Of a DNA stretch of 64,000 nucleotides, positions 12,901 to 25,750 are shown in pieces; position 1 is the first letter of the stretch, and each line of letters starts with the position of its first letter. The notes under the pieces are model-generated. The model worked only from the letters and a program-made list of their open reading frames with translations, ran no database searches and was not told the origin of the DNA. Location of the stretch: contig JAPTHN010000006.1 of assembly GCA_026936325.1 (NCBI GenBank), forward strand, positions 26,975,608-27,039,607. The letters run 5' to 3'. The position numbers and the translations under genes are program-made. The DNA is from Platynereis dumerilii. Its lineage: Eukaryota; Annelida; Polychaeta; Phyllodocida; Nereididae.

Positions 12901-15359
12901 TTAACAACCTTTAGGTTCTTGAACTTGTGAGTGAGTTTCTAGATTGCTGAGAGGCTCTACCCTTGAAAGGGAGTTGAATGTTCTACAATATTCTGCCATG
13001 TTTTGGGTGATTTTCACTGTTCTTTGATTTGACCTCGATTTCAAGAAAGGTATTCCAAATAATTCCTTTTCTATTACAGATTGGTCTTGTCCAGGCAAAT
13101 CGCATGACATTCTTGTAGTATAAAGTTTATTTGTTGTGCGAAATTGTTCATTAACTCTCTTCATATTTGGCATCAGCATGGACCTCTGCGGCCATTTTTC
13201 ATCAGTCAATCATCATATTAGTCATTTTGTTCTCCTAAGGATGACATAAAAAGATTATCTGGCACCGAAAGTCTCAATGTTTTGTCGTACCATCTACCTG
13301 TTGAGCATCCTGGTGTAAATGGGGATGTAGTCCGGGCAACTGGTGGTCGTATGGGGGGTAACCCACCACAAATTGCAATAGTTTTTAACCATATATTTTA
13401 TGAATCCTAGACCACCCAGGGACAACATATCAAAAGTTTACCAAAAAATAATTAGTGGAAGGCACTTTTCTGGAGGTATCTTCGTTAAGCTCCGTGAGTA
13501 TGCAAGTTCAGATAAAATGGAGCACATTACTAGCTTTATATGACCTAATGTTTGATGGAACTCCACTATAACTAAAGTTCTTAACACGCAACAGCATCAT
13601 AAATACTAAATGATACAGAAATGTAAAAAAAGTAGACATAATTAGGAAATATTACCCTAATTATTCATGTTTTCTTCTAACGAGGTCACGTTAAATTTTG
13701 TTTTGTGCTGGAAGCCTGAGGAAGATGAAATTGTAAAAGATGTAGAAGAGATAACTTTGAAGAACCAGTATTTTTTTCACACCAAATAGATGTAATTATC
13801 TCTATAGAGATTCATAAATATGGATGAGTAGACTTGTTTGCTGATCAAGTGATGGTGGCAAGCCTTTAGCAGAACTTTTAGTGCAAGATTCCAAATCGCA
13901 ATCTTGAGTATTGATGCATTTCAACAGATGAATATTCTTATCCCCACATTATTAAGACTTATTTTTCTACTGGTGATAAATAATGATTATTACAATAGCA
14001 GACCACTTATTTCTAAGGAGGGCATGAGAATGGATGCAATATTGGTTGTCAAAGGAACAATTCCCTGCTCAGCATGCCTTCTTCCATTTCCATACCTCGG
14101 GAATAATATTTTCCTCTTCACTTGGCTAAACCTGAATTACTCACCGAGAGACAAAGTGCAAGTAATGGCTTAAATGGAAGCTTGCCCTCACCATGAAGAT
14201 AATTTAAAAGATTTTTCTCTCAAGGTCAAGAATAGCTTAGCAATGAGTAGTTTCTTGATCCTCTGGGTCACAGTCCATTGTATCAAGGTGTTAATCGGGA
14301 AATGGGAGTAAGGTTGACAGGCATTTGGCTTACTCTTTAGGAGTGCAGGGTGTAGCTAAAACGGAGGCTCTCCTGTATATTGAGAACAATCTACAGTAGT
14401 CTGCCGAGCAATATATCTTCTGTCAACATGAGGAATTGCTCATGGGAGAGCGTTGATCAGAATGTGAAGTTCAAAGTTAAAACTGTAAATTATAACTAAG
14501 TGCAAAACGAAGAGGTTGCATATCACAGGGATACTGTTGCTGGGACGGATGCTCATTTATGGGACTACTAAATGGCCAGTTTACTGAGTATATATTATAT
14601 AACGCATAAATTCTATCAAGGCAGATATTGCACACTGTATACTGCAGATTTGGCATGGGAGAAGAAGCATCACAAATCACAAAGTCATAAAACCCTTGGC
14701 GAGGAGAATTATCCTGTGCATACTCAGCGTCAATGACACACCAGGGACTTCCCCCAAAGAAAACATATTTTTCTACCATATACAGATCCCAGCATAGCTC
14801 GGTGAATGCAAAGTGGGAGAGAGAAAAAGGGTATTGAGTAGGAAGACTGGGAATTTCTTTCCGGCTACCCTTGAACAACTGTCCTTCGGCCTTTTTGCCG
14901 AAGTTGATCACGTTGGTCACTTTCAACAATCAGCAGCAGAACCATAAAGGGCAAATGAGGCTGGGGCTAACAGCTCCCTCTGGTGCATTTGAATGGCATA
15001 TAAAAGTCTGGTAGATGTCGCTCCTCCAAGTAAATCATTGATAGAATTGTTTATAGCACTATGAATGGCAGCTGCAGGGAGCCAGCAGGTTCGTAGATCA
15101 TTGAATGATCATGAGTTTACAGTTCATGGAAATGGAGGAGTGCGCTTGGTGCAGCAATAACCCAACACCTCTGCTCCTGTGATGTCATATAGCCTGTCAA
15201 AAGAGCCACCAATATCCTGCTTGCTAACACCTTGGGCATTTGTGTAGTACATGACAAGTCACTCACAAAAGCAGCCACAACATGGCACCTCAAATCATTT
15301 TCATAAGCAATAAAAATACAATGAAGAGATTCATTCTATTTAAATGCTGGAAATATAAA
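9901..15359. other. Non-coding stretch, no gene recognised
   Basis: Mixed-composition sequence without recognisable genes. An open frame of 150 codons on the minus strand (14477-14929) and one of 139 codons (11417-11836, minus) show no family motifs. A tRNA-B-box-like string GGTTTGAATCC lies on the minus strand near 12252 but has no matching A box. Confidence 0.5.
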
Positions 15360-15790
15360 GCAATTGAGACTGGGTGACTATGGGAGACTCTTGATAATAT
15401 GGGACATTTTTGGATACTAAGAGACTTCCACAATCTTAGAGACTCTGGGAGAGTGTAATCTGGCAACATTGAGAGATAAGGGATGGACTATTTCATTTAT
15501 TCAATGCAGCTAATGGATGGGGTGACTCAGGTCAATGGAGTCTAGCTTAAATGCATTTATATTCCATCAGCATATGAACATTCACCGGCAAGATATACAA
15601 TGTAAGAGCTTGAGAGAGGATAGCCAGGATCTTGAATAATATTAAATTCTCAGAGGCATAGAAAGCACTTAAATAGCAACAAGAGACTCAGGGAGGATAC
15701 TTAGGTAGGATACATACTGCATAGGGAGAACATTTAGGGAGGATACTTAGGAAGGAAACTCTGGGTCAAAACTCCGGGAAGATTTTTTTT
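15360..15790. repeat. Degenerate GA-rich minisatellite
   Basis: Many imperfect copies of short blocks such as GGGAGACTC, GAGACTCTGGGAG and GGGAGGATACTTAGG recur over about 400 bp. Spacing is irregular, so this looks like an old tandem repeat that has drifted. A related GAG/CTGAG-rich patch occurs at 16080-16270, and ATGAGTCCT-type repeats lie at 16480-16550. Confidence 0.55.
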
Positions 15791-18350
15791 TTTCAAAATA
15801 TTTAGGCTGGGTATCAGGATCTCAATATGCTGGGTTTTTCACCTGGCCCAGTGAACAACAACAATAAAAACAATTAAAAACAAATACTAATATCACATTT
15901 GATAACAACAAAAATATGGCCATTAATTGAAAAATGTCCTTGTCTGGGATTTGAAAGTGTCAATATTAGTACAATTTACTTGGAAGACACTCTGATGAGA
16001 GGAGATTCTGGATAATGACCTTGGGTAGAATCTAGGAGACTTGAGCATTATCTAATCTAGCGTGGAATGGAGAGGGCAACCTGGCAACAATGGGATACAC
16101 TCACTTGGGAGACTGAGCTAACCTTGAGCATGTGGAGAGTTTGAGCTAACCAAGAGGCTGAGGCTGCCCAGGAGAGGCTAACCAAGCTGAGCACTGGACT
16201 GAGGTCACCAAAGGAAACCCGGCCAAGCAAGGGCCATAAGGTCCAGCCGAAGGTCGCCAAGGGCCAAAGGTGACCATTCCTTGAATTACAAGATGCTGAC
16301 TGAGCCGGGCTCGTCTGATAGACCTCACATATCCTTCCCCGAGGTCAGATTTATAAAGACCTTCCCATGCATCTTTTATCATGCACCACTAGAAGCAAAG
16401 TCCTCCACCTTCTTGTTAGCTTTCCCGTCGCTTCTAGAACATGACCCTACTCAGTCACAGAGACTTGCTCTTCACAGTGTTCTCATTGAGTCCTAAGTGA
16501 ATCCGTAATGAGTGCTCAATGAGTCCTCTGTGGGTTCTCAATGAGTCCTTAAGATAGCTGTTCCCACTTGTAGCTCATTTCTAATTTCTCATTTAAACTT
16601 GCTAATTGTCACAAGCGTACCTTATTCACAATAGTAGTCACTACTAGATTCACATAAGGAGACTCATGGCGCGCCAAGTCTGCAAATGGTGACTAAAAGC
16701 TTTCTCTCTGGAGTAAAGGAAACTGATGTAAGGTCGTAAGGAGCTTAATTAAGTATACTGTTAAGGAAGGAAAATCAGCTTGTTGATCCCCATTGTGTCT
16801 CCAATGGGCTCCTTGTGGCTATATAACAACAGTCTCACAATAGCCATACAGCACAGCATAATACCACTGCACAACAGTACAACCATAAAGCATAGCACCG
16901 CCTTTCCCACCCAGCACCATCAAGTAGAGCAACACAAGGTAAATATGTTGCCAGGCTCAGCTTATTGGCGATGATAGACATTAGACAGTGAGGTTGAAAA
17001 ACACCTGCTGTTCTGAAAGTGCCAAAATATCAGCCATCCATCATGTTATCAATGACATCATAACCTAAGCTTTAGCCTATACTGCTACTGAGGTCACACA
17101 GGTTGTACACCTCACGTTTAGGTTAGAAATACAAGCACATAAAGGCAATCTTAAGGCAACAGCAAACTTGCGATTAGCTACACAAGCAATTTGAAAATAG
17201 AGTCAGTGATGAAAGAGAACGAATAAAATTCATTTTGCTGAATTAATACGCAACATGTATCACATCAACAACAATACTGGGCAAAGCCAAGTTTACACAC
17301 CAACATCATATTCGGTGGTTTGGTTGTCAAGCATTTCCACATTTATAATTCATCAGTTTTTCTCCGGTCGTAATATAAAGACATCTGTTCCTAGCACTGG
17401 TCAAGGAGGAAAGCCTCTTAACTTAACCTGCCAAGATTTCTCTAGCTGTCTTAGCCGAGACTGGAATCCATCCCACAAATTCCTGGGGACTATTCCAGCT
17501 CAGTTGTCACAAATGTTGTGAGATGAGTTGAAGCAATGAGGGCAACTGCCTCCATCTCTTGGTTCTAAGCTACCTGATCTTTTTTCGCAAAACCCACTAT
17601 CTTTGCCGGCTTAATATTATCTAAGTCAGCCACAAAAGCTGTTTCTCCCACTGAATTACTCACAAGTATTATTGTTCAATGTCATAGCTAAGTTCTCTCA
17701 AACATTGCTAAAGCCTCTTCCAACTTGAAAGAAGATCTGCCCGAGGCTAATGTATTAAGAGCATTTTGGCAATCACTTAGATTAATGTATAAATGATATT
17801 ACTAATCATTTTCAGTTGCCGAGAATTATTTAAAATTTTCTTTGTGTGACCCAAAAAATGTGTCATTTTTAGTAAAATCATCAAAAATCGCAACATGACT
17901 CAACAACACAGATATAAAATTTCAACATATTTGTGCAAAGTCAAGCGAAGGCTGAGGTCAATGCATGTGGCATTCAATATTATATTATTATGTTTTTCTT
18001 GTAAACGTCAAGATTAAGTTGGCATTTTGTGCATACAGTATGTTGAAATTTTGTGTGGCAAATATTGTTTAGCAGAACCCTAATGATCTGGTGCCTGCAT
18101 CACAAACCGTTGGTGGCATAATGACCAGAAGTATGAGATATGACTTGGACAGCAGCTAGGAGGACCTTGCATAGAGCCTGGGACACTGTGACAGTCAAGA
18201 AGTCCTTTTTCTTTATTTAGAGAGATGCATGTACATAATATTGAGCAAACTCACCCAATGCTCAAAATACTCAAGGTGAGAAGTGTTGACTGTGTTGTTC
18301 AACACCAGTGCATGGTCATTTAACAACACGTCTCAACTTCAGCATTAAAA
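15791..18350. other. Non-coding stretch with patchy short repeats
   Basis: No gene recognised. It includes short repeats with AACCAAG and GAGGCTGAGG (16080-16270) and several copies of CAATGAGTCC (16480-16550). The remainder is AT-rich and unremarkable. Confidence 0.5.
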
Positions 18351-20548
18351 ATGCTTTTCACTGTAAGTGGTGGCAGGGAGTCTAATTTTGAAAAAGCTGC
18401 AATAACAATACGAAAAAGAGACTATGCCAGTAGTAATATTGACAAATTTACCAACATGATAAAAAAGGTCTCATGGAATGATGTTTACCAGGAATCTGTT
18501 GGAGAGGCTGCTTTTGAAATATTCTACAAGAAATATTGTGAACTTTATTATCTGTGTTTTCCATTTAAAAGAGTGAAGTCAGGCTATCTGAATAAAAAGG
18601 TATGGCTGTCAAATGGATTAAAAAACTCCATTAAGACGAAAAACAAATTGTACACTAAGTACTTGAAATCCAGATGCGAAAATGATCATATGAAATATAA
18701 AGTGTTTAAAACTAACCTAAAAAGGTTACTTCGCATATCAGAGAGAACCCATTATTCAGATCTTTTGCATAAGTATAAGACTAACTCGAAGAAACTTTGG
18801 ATGGTTATCAAGGAAGTCATAAACAAAAAGAAAACCAACAAATACCCAACCAATTTTTCTATTCATAATACTGAAACTGACAATCATTCACAAATTGCCA
18901 AAGCCTTCAATAAATATTTCACTCAGATAGGGAAAAAATTAGCTGATAAGGTACCACAATCTAACAAAAACCCGGTTGATTACATAAAAGACTCCAATCC
19001 TAAATCAATAGTGATAAACCCAGTAGATCACAGAGAGGTTGAAAATATTATAAAGTCGCTTAAAGAAGGAAGCCCGGGCTGGGATTGCATACATTCTAAA
19101 GCCTGAAGTGTACCTTTAAGGACTACCTGAAACCAATCACCTACATCTCGAATCTATGTTTAACACAAGGCTCTTTCCCAGACAGCATGAAAATAGCTAA
19201 AGTTGTCCCTTTGTATAAAAGCAATGATGGCAAACAAATTTCCATCTACCGCCCTGTGTCAATATTGCCTGTCTTATCAAAAATTCTGGAAAGACTTATG
19301 TATAATAGGCTTCTCGCTTTTCTCATCAAGCATGATATGCTATACCGATATCAGTTTGGCTTTCGAAAGCACCACAGCACTAATATGGCTTTAATAATAT
19401 TGATAGATAATATTATGTCGGCAATAGATGATGGAGAAATTGTTGTAGGGGTGTTCCTAGACTTTAGGAAGGCCTTCGACACTGTAAATCATGAAATTTT
19501 ATTAAACAAACTGCATAAACTAGGTATAAGAGGTATTGCGCATGATTGGTTGAAAGATCATTTACATTCAAGACAACAATATGTCTCATTCAACAACCCA
19601 GACTCAGCAAAAGAAACAATAACTTGCGGCGTACCGCAAGGTTCTATTTTAGGTCCACTCCTGTTCTTAATTTATATTAATGATATTGCTAATGTCTCAG
19701 ATATTCTTTTGCCAATAATTTTTGCTGATGATACAAATTTATTTTTAAAAGGTAAATCAGTTGACGAGACAATTAAAAGAATGAATATAGAAATTGCTAA
19801 GGTAGCAGAATGGCTCAATGCTAACAAACTTTCTTTGAACATTGAGAAAACTCACTTCATGATTTTTAGTTCCCCAAGACGACCCATAATAAGAACAGAA
19901 GATATCAAAATTAATCAGAAACCTATAATTTGCTGTGAGCAAACTAAGTTTATTGGTGTTATACTTGATTCTAAACTCAAATGGGACAGGCATATAATGA
20001 TGTAAAAAACAAAAATAGCAAGAGGAGTTGGAATTTTAATTAAAGCTCGAAAAACCTTAAACCATTGCCTGTTGCTGTCATTATATTACAGTTTTATATA
20101 TCCTCATTATACATACTGTATAGAAGTCTGGGGTAAAGCTGCTGAGATCTATACAAATTCATTGGCAAAATTACAGAAAAAGATTGTACGGATAATAACA
20201 TCAAGCCCATTTCAAGCAGAATCATCTCCCCTGTTTAAACAGCTGAAGGTCTTGAACTTACCAAATGTATATAGATTCAAAATTAATTTATTTATGTTTA
20301 AATTTATGAAAGACATGCTCCCAGTTATATTCAATACAATGTTTTATCGCAATATTGCATTAACAACACGGATCACAAGACAAAAATATAAACTTAAGGT
20401 ACCAACTTGTAAATTAGCAGGATATCAGAAAACAATCCGATTTCAAGGGGTGAAAGAGTGGAATAATACTGATGATATCCTATCTCATAAAAGCAGTTTT
20501 CACACATTCAAAACTAGACTAAAGGCTTATTTACTTGACAGTATGTGA
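18351..20548 (+). pseudogene. LINE linker plus reverse transcriptase, broken (copy B)
   Basis: The first 250 codons are the linker that precedes RT in this group, with KKVSWNDVYQE, KKLWMVIKEVINKKK and FNKYFTQIGKKLADK. The RT follows with YRPVSILPVLSKILERLM, QFGFRKHHSTNMA, motif A FLDFRKAFDTVNH, motif B CGVPQGSILGPLLFLIY, catalytic IIFADDTNLF, and the thumb WLNANKLSLNIEKT with FIGVILDSKLKW. The C-terminal part has FIYPHYTYCIEVWG and the final WNNTDDIL block. Two breaks are visible: a one-base loss near 19100, after which the frame resumes at LKCTFKDYLKPITYIS, and an in-frame TAA at about 20003. The catalytic aspartates are intact. Confidence 0.88.
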
Positions 20549-20976
20549 GAAAGTCGGGCACCCTCTTGCTTGGCCGTGGATCCCCCAGTTCTCTCGTATC
20601 CGGGGGGACAAAGTGGTTCATGGTCCAGCACGGGGGCGTCGGCCAATATTTTTGATATTGAGCATAAAATAACAACAGATACTACATGGTTTGCTATTTA
20701 TAGAAATGAGAGGAGGGATTGTCTCCAATCTCATATTTGTTTTTTTACACACACAGGGAGGTAAGCAGTAGTCATCATTTCATTCCTCATTTCATCTCTC
20801 TCTTAAACGCTAGATATTGTTAGAATAACCTTTAGTATTTTATCTTATTTGAATGTGTAAACCGTGGACATGTAGTAAACTTTTAAATCCTGGTGCAAGT
20901 GGCAAATTCACCACCTGGTGTCAGCCAGCCAAATGTAATTTTTAATATTCTTTTGTCCAAATAAATTGAATTGAAT
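18351..20976 (+). mobile_element. 5'-truncated LINE (Jockey/CR1 group), copy B
   Basis: This copy starts in the linker between endonuclease and RT (the endonuclease itself is missing), runs through the complete RT and C-terminal region, and ends with a short AATTG tail (AAATTGAATTGAAT, 20963-20976). It is a different LINE family from copy A: the motif wording and tail unit differ. A mariner relic begins only about 28 bp after its 3' end. Confidence 0.86.
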
Positions 20977-21004
20977 GCAGTTTTTGAAGCCACAAACCAA
21001 ACTA

Positions 21005-21934
21005 CAGGGTGGTCAAAAAAAAACTTTACACTTATGAATAATTTTTTGGATGACGCTCATTGTAACAAATGCTTATTTTTCAATGCAAAAACAACTTGTA
21101 TAGCAAAGAATAACTCTTCTAGAGACAATTTATTCATTTGGAGGTCCTTTTGGACTGATGACTTTTCTGCAGCGGACCTAAATGATGCAGAGGTGTCAAA
21201 AATGTAACTTTGTGTCCGTTTTTCCCATAAAAACGTAATGGATGCCTTTATTGGGCAACTAAGGTCTGTGGTGTCTTGCAGGGATCTGCCTCTAAGTTTG
21301 CCCGTCCAGAATAATTATATTGATTGAGATCTTGTAATAACAGGGGCCATATTGTCCCGCTGAGAAACTTGACAGAGCGAACCTTGATCCAGTTCTGGGC
21401 TTTCCAAGGGAGTGTGGCTGATGCCCCTTCTTGTTTGAAGATCAAATTATCTGTGGCACTGTATGTCTTATCTATCCACGGCTTTAGATGCTCTTTCAAG
21501 ATGTTAATATGTACTTTTCATGTGATTTCAGCACCCTGATCATCCACTTTCAGACGGCTTTGATTTAAAATCTTATAATGGCCATAGTGAAGTCTGAACT
21601 TGCTCTAGCACCTTCTGGTTTGTGCTGAATTGTGCCTCTGTCTTCTCAATTTTTTTTTATATTGTATTTATTTTGTCCTGTGAAGCTCAGTGGCTTCAAA
21701 ATTGCTGATGGGCCATGAACAACCCAGAGTAGTAAAAACGCAGGAGCACTCCCGGCTTCCATTTTGTCTGCTATCAAAAAAGTAATGAACCGTTTTGATT
21801 ATTAATCAATTTTCCAAAGATCTAACATACTTGGCTTGTATACACAAAAAGTACCCAGGCACTGAGGCACTGACTCAATCATGGCAGCCTTGAAAATGAA
21901 ATATCAACTGTAAAGTTTTTTTTTGACCACCCTG
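21005..21934 (-). mobile_element. Mariner-type DNA transposon relic
   Basis: The ends are inverted repeats of about 25 bp, CAGGGTGGTCAAAAAAAAAC on the left and its near-complement on the right, flanked by TA on both sides (21003-21004 and 21935-21936). That is the target duplication expected for Tc1/mariner. At 930 bp it is shorter than a full mariner (about 1.3 kb). A decayed transposase lies inside on the minus strand. Confidence 0.85.
21248..21600 (-). pseudogene. Mariner transposase C-terminal fragment, decayed
   Basis: Reading on the minus strand, the block LKEHLKPWIDKTYS is followed by NLIFKQEGASA, then WIKVRSVKFLSGTIWPLLLQDLN and RANLEADPCKTPQTL. These correspond to the family's LPWI, FQQDGAPAH, WPPSSPDLNPLDY and LEAKACKKPH blocks. 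The catalytic second aspartate is replaced (QEG for QDG) and several conserved residues around the third acidic position are lost. A stop lies upstream of KVHINILKEH. The DNA-binding half is not recognisable. The transposase would cut the element out and paste it at TA. This copy is dead. Confidence 0.8.
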
Positions 21935-21936
21935 TA

Positions 21937-22650
21937 CGTTTCAGAGGCTGTTTCCATGCATATCTTTGGGGCTTAAAATATATGTATAATGTTACCACCG
22001 AACACCATACAGTAAAGTTTCACAAAGTAAGGAGTTTCTCAAAGGAAAAAGTTTCACATTGTGAGACTGCAAGTGCTATATTGCACTGTTCAGAAGTCTT
22101 CAGAAAGATTATGAGGTCATCGACCTGGGCGGAGAACCTAATTAGCATCTGACAGAAGTGTCAAAAGCAAATGAACATAAGGTGCAGGGAATTGCACAGC
22201 TCAAATTGCTCATACATATATAAGGCGATTAGCTGCATATTGTAAAGTTTTCTGAGCTTTTCATTTGAGGAATATTCAATTACAATCTTTGGTAGAACTG
22301 AGAATACAGGATGTTGGACAAGTTGCAAGCGAAGAGAAAGAAATGTACCGTAATATGGGGTGAATCGGGACACTGGGGTGAATCGGGACAGAACAGGGAC
22401 ATATTTTATTTGCCAGATAAACACCAACTTCTCCTTCCCTTAGAAATTTTTCTTTCGGCACATTTATAGTAGACATACAAGCGCATGTTGAGATAAAATT
22501 TCGTCTTTGTGAGTGCAGGCAGTGAGGAGCTGCGGCACCTTAAACCTGGCACTGTAGAAATGATTTTTTTCAAGCTGGTCAAAACTTTGCTTGTATCATA
22601 TAAAGTATAAATACTAGAATCACCAAACTTGCAGCAAACTTTAAAATCAG
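21937..22650. other. Non-coding stretch with a short repeated motif
   Basis: No gene recognised. At 22358-22391 the block GGGGTGAATCGGGACA occurs twice in tandem. A similar string recurs in transposon ends of other animals, but no partner terminus was found here. Confidence 0.45.
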
Positions 22651-23398
22651 TCTAATATGGTTTTAGGGGACCATAATGAAAAATTGGATATGGGATTATG
22701 AAGATTTGGTACCTGGTTCAGATCCAGGTCAATAGCAAAGTTTAAGGGTAGTAACCAAAATAACCATGCACATATTCATTTGAGTGTAATCCCATGGCTT
22801 TTTGATGAATATTATTGAACTTGGCACCATTTACAGTGGATTTAGTCCAGAATTATCAATTACTAGAAAATTATTCATTTCAAAAACACCACTGTAGCAT
22901 TCAATATGGTTTTAGGGGACCATAATGAAAAATTGGATATGGGATTATGAAGATTTGGTACCGGGTTCAGATCCAGGTCAATAGCAAAGTTTAAGGGTAG
23001 TAACCAAAATAACCATGCACATTTTCATTTGAGTGTAATCCCGTGGCTTTTTGATGAATATTATTGAACTTTGCACCATTTACTGTGGATTTAGTCCAGA
23101 ATTATCAATTACTAGAAAATTATTCATTTCAAAACCACCACTGTAGCATTCAATATGGTTTTAGGGGACCATAATGAAAAATTGGATATGGGATTATGAA
23201 GATTTGGTACCGGGTTCAGATCCAGGTCAATAGCAAAGATTAAGGGTAGTAACCAAAATAACCATGCACATTTTCATTTGAGTGTAATCCCGTGGCTTTT
23301 TCATGAATATTATTGAACTTTGCACCATTTACTGTGGATTTAGTCCAGAATTATCAATTACTAGAAAATTATTCATTTCAAAAACACCACTGTAGCAT
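22651..23398. repeat. Three tandem units of about 249 bp
   Basis: The unit beginning ATATGGTTTTAGGGGACC starts at about 22654, 22904 and 23153, giving a period of 249-250 bp. The copies differ by only a few bases (for example TACCTGG versus TACCGGG, and AAAACACC versus AAACCACC). The third copy ends at CACTGTAGCAT near 23397. No long reading frame is conserved between units, so it is a minisatellite or small satellite patch rather than a coding repeat. Confidence 0.9.
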
Positions 23399-23749
23399 CC
23401 ATGAGACCTTCAGGAGGGACACAGGTGAGACACAGCAAGTTGCAACCCAACCTAAGCCCGCTCAAGGCCATAGGAAGGATGGTCTTACAACAGAGAACAG
23501 CTACAGTGTGGTTGCCCAACTCTCATCAAGACCACTGGATGAAATGACATTTGTCCTCACTGATGCATTGGGCAGCCCAGTAAAGGAAGAAATCAACACT
23601 GTGTCACCACAACTCAAGTGTTAGTCATGTGCATCAGCCATTACCTGCTGAAGTTCCTCCAATACAGAAAAGCTATGATGCCATAAATAAGACCCATGAG
23701 TTGACAAACCTTAAAACGGAGACTTTCAAAACACTGAATGGTTCTCTAA

Positions 23750-24165
23750 GGGACCGTTCAGAATTTATGACTGGGGGGGGTGGGAGTTTTGGCCGAGGGG
23801 GCACTAACTTTTCACACGTGTTTTAAGGGGGGGGTATTAATTTTTGACAACACTCCAAGGGGGGGTAAGAAATTTTAACAAAGAAAAATTGTTGAAATAC
23901 ACGCATAAACTCCTTTTATTTGAACTTTTTTACGCACAAAAGTCCGCGAAATGACGCGAATCTGTATGCATGGCTGTGTAGGCCTATAACAGTATATATG
24001 TGTGTATTGCTTTATATGTCGAAAGGGGGGGTACTAAAAATATGCGTGAAACCTAAGGGTGGGGTACAAAAAATCCGCATGAATCTCAAGGGGGGGGTAT
24101 CAATTTTTGACGGGAAGTTCCAGCAAAACTCCCACCCCCCCCAGTCATAAATTCTGAACGGTCCC
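23750..24165. mobile_element. Harbinger-like MITE with G-rich inverted ends
   Basis: The element starts GGGACCGTTCAGAATTTATG and ends with the inverse of this. The terminal inverted repeat is about 42 bp and includes a run of eight G followed by TGGGAG. TAA flanks it on both sides (23747-23749 and 24166-24168), as expected for PIF/Harbinger. Inside are several copies of GGGGGGGTATTAATTTTTGAC-like blocks in both halves. There is no transposase, so it would need one supplied by another element. Confidence 0.83.
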
Positions 24166-24168
24166 TAA

Positions 24169-25523
24169 TTAAACCTCTCAAAATGTTTACATGGAGATAA
24201 TTAGCGGGAGGAAGGCTAAAAATCCATATAAAAAATATTCCTCTGATGGATAGATATTATGGTAAACCCTGGAAACCAAGAATATCAATTTTCCAACCAC
24301 ATAAGGGATGCAGATGGTTAAACAAAATTCAAGAGGGATGCTGGAGGATAAACATGAATTGGGCAGGCTGGCATGTACAGAGTCTGAGAGAATGCACAGT
24401 CAAGATTAACAGTTAAATTCCAGGAATGTGAACCTGATGACTTGCCTACAACTTGCACAGCTTGAAAAGCGCTCGTCAGACCACCATTGTTTTCACCCTT
24501 TTCCTCTACAGGCCTACATATTCATCTTATTCTTAATTCCATAGGCTCATGCTGCCAATCACTGCAAGATAGATAGGGAATACATTCAAGAAGCAGCAAA
24601 AATAGATGCCATATGGGGCACATTTAGGGGTACATGGTTGCCATCCTGCCCTTTTATTGGTTGCTTTTGGAACGTGCTGAGCAGAAACGAAAAGAAGAGG
24701 ATTTCAAAAGATCATGTGGATCAGGCAAGTGGCAGCCAGCTACAGCCCTGGAAGCAAACAAGAAAACTTCCGGCAACATTAAATACAAATACAGTGTTAT
24801 GTTTTGGAAGCAAACATTTAAACAGTAAGCAGACGTTTCAGCAAACTCAAATATCCTCTAAATCTCGTTGTTAGTGAAGGAGGTTAGGGCAAATTGTTCT
24901 CTGAGTAGATTTTGCAATTCTTACATCAGCCCACTGACCAGTGTTCAATGGTTAAACTCATTAGACTGGAAGGAGATCTTATTATTGATTAATAAGTCCT
25001 TCACTCCCTGTCCTTAATATTTTGTTTATACAGACGGCTCTACGGGCTGCAAGCCAGGCTGCATAGCCAACCAGCCAATTCTCCTGGCCTGGGTAGGGTA
25101 GCAACTAACTGGCAATTATTACAAGAAAATTAATCACAAAGCACAAATCATCTCCTATTAAAACTTCAAAAATCCTCTTGCCGTGCACTGCCTTAAAAAC
25201 TGCCAAGAAATTACCGCATCCATGAGGTCCTTCCGCTGAATTGCAAAGAAGATTTCGGCCCGTTGTAGCAGGGGAACTGCAGGGATGGCTCCTCAATGCA
25301 ACCACTTAAATCTTTCTCTGAAGAGTCTTTTTTGTTCCTGGATCTGCTGCCAAATATTAAACCATCTAACCTGGATCTAGCCTTCTCCTCAGGCAGCCAA
25401 TGTTGTTCTAATCCTGCTTAATAATATGATAAATGAGAAAAATAAGACTTCAAACCCAGACTTGTGATTGTGCATACGGATAACCAGACTCACATCACCA
25501 TGTGCTTATGCCACACAGTTATT
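24169..25523. other. Non-coding stretch, no gene recognised
   Basis: No recognisable exon or repeat structure. Short overlapping open frames near 24634-24874 show no family motif. Confidence 0.5.
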
Positions 25524-25750
25524 GATTCAGATTCAGATTCAGATTATTTATTTGTAGCTCATATATGTACATTTAATAAACTGTAATTATAATTCCATAG
25601 TAGGCCTATCTTACAATGAACATAAATATATAAGCTACAGGAACTCCTCTAAGGCAATGTTGTGCCGCTGTCGAGGAGTCCCTGTTATTATTTGTCCATA
25701 CATCATTAGGTACAGTGGCTGGAAGCTTTAAAAATGTTTTTGAAAGAAAA
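25524..25750 (-). mobile_element. LINE 3' end (minus strand) with GAATCT tail
   Basis: On the minus strand the sequence runs through an AT-rich 3' UTR ending CAAATAAATAATCTGAATC, then about three units of the tail GAATCT (25524-25545). This layout, a stop-rich UTR followed by a short microsatellite, matches the 3' ends of LINE copies A and B. Only about 200 bp remain, with no coding sequence, so it is a strongly 5'-truncated insertion. The upstream border is approximate. Confidence 0.65.

Noticed and set aside
14477-14929. Minus-strand open frame of 150 codons
   Set aside because: No family motif, no supporting splice sites and ordinary composition; frames of this length are expected by chance in 64 kb.
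22358-22391. Tandem GGGGTGAATCGGGACA as a transposon end
   Set aside because: No inverted partner or target duplication was found nearby.
23400-23750. Possible exon after CACTGTAG
   Set aside because: The frame is open for about 75 codons, but the acceptor is the end of a tandem repeat unit, no donor is convincing and the residues match nothing I know.
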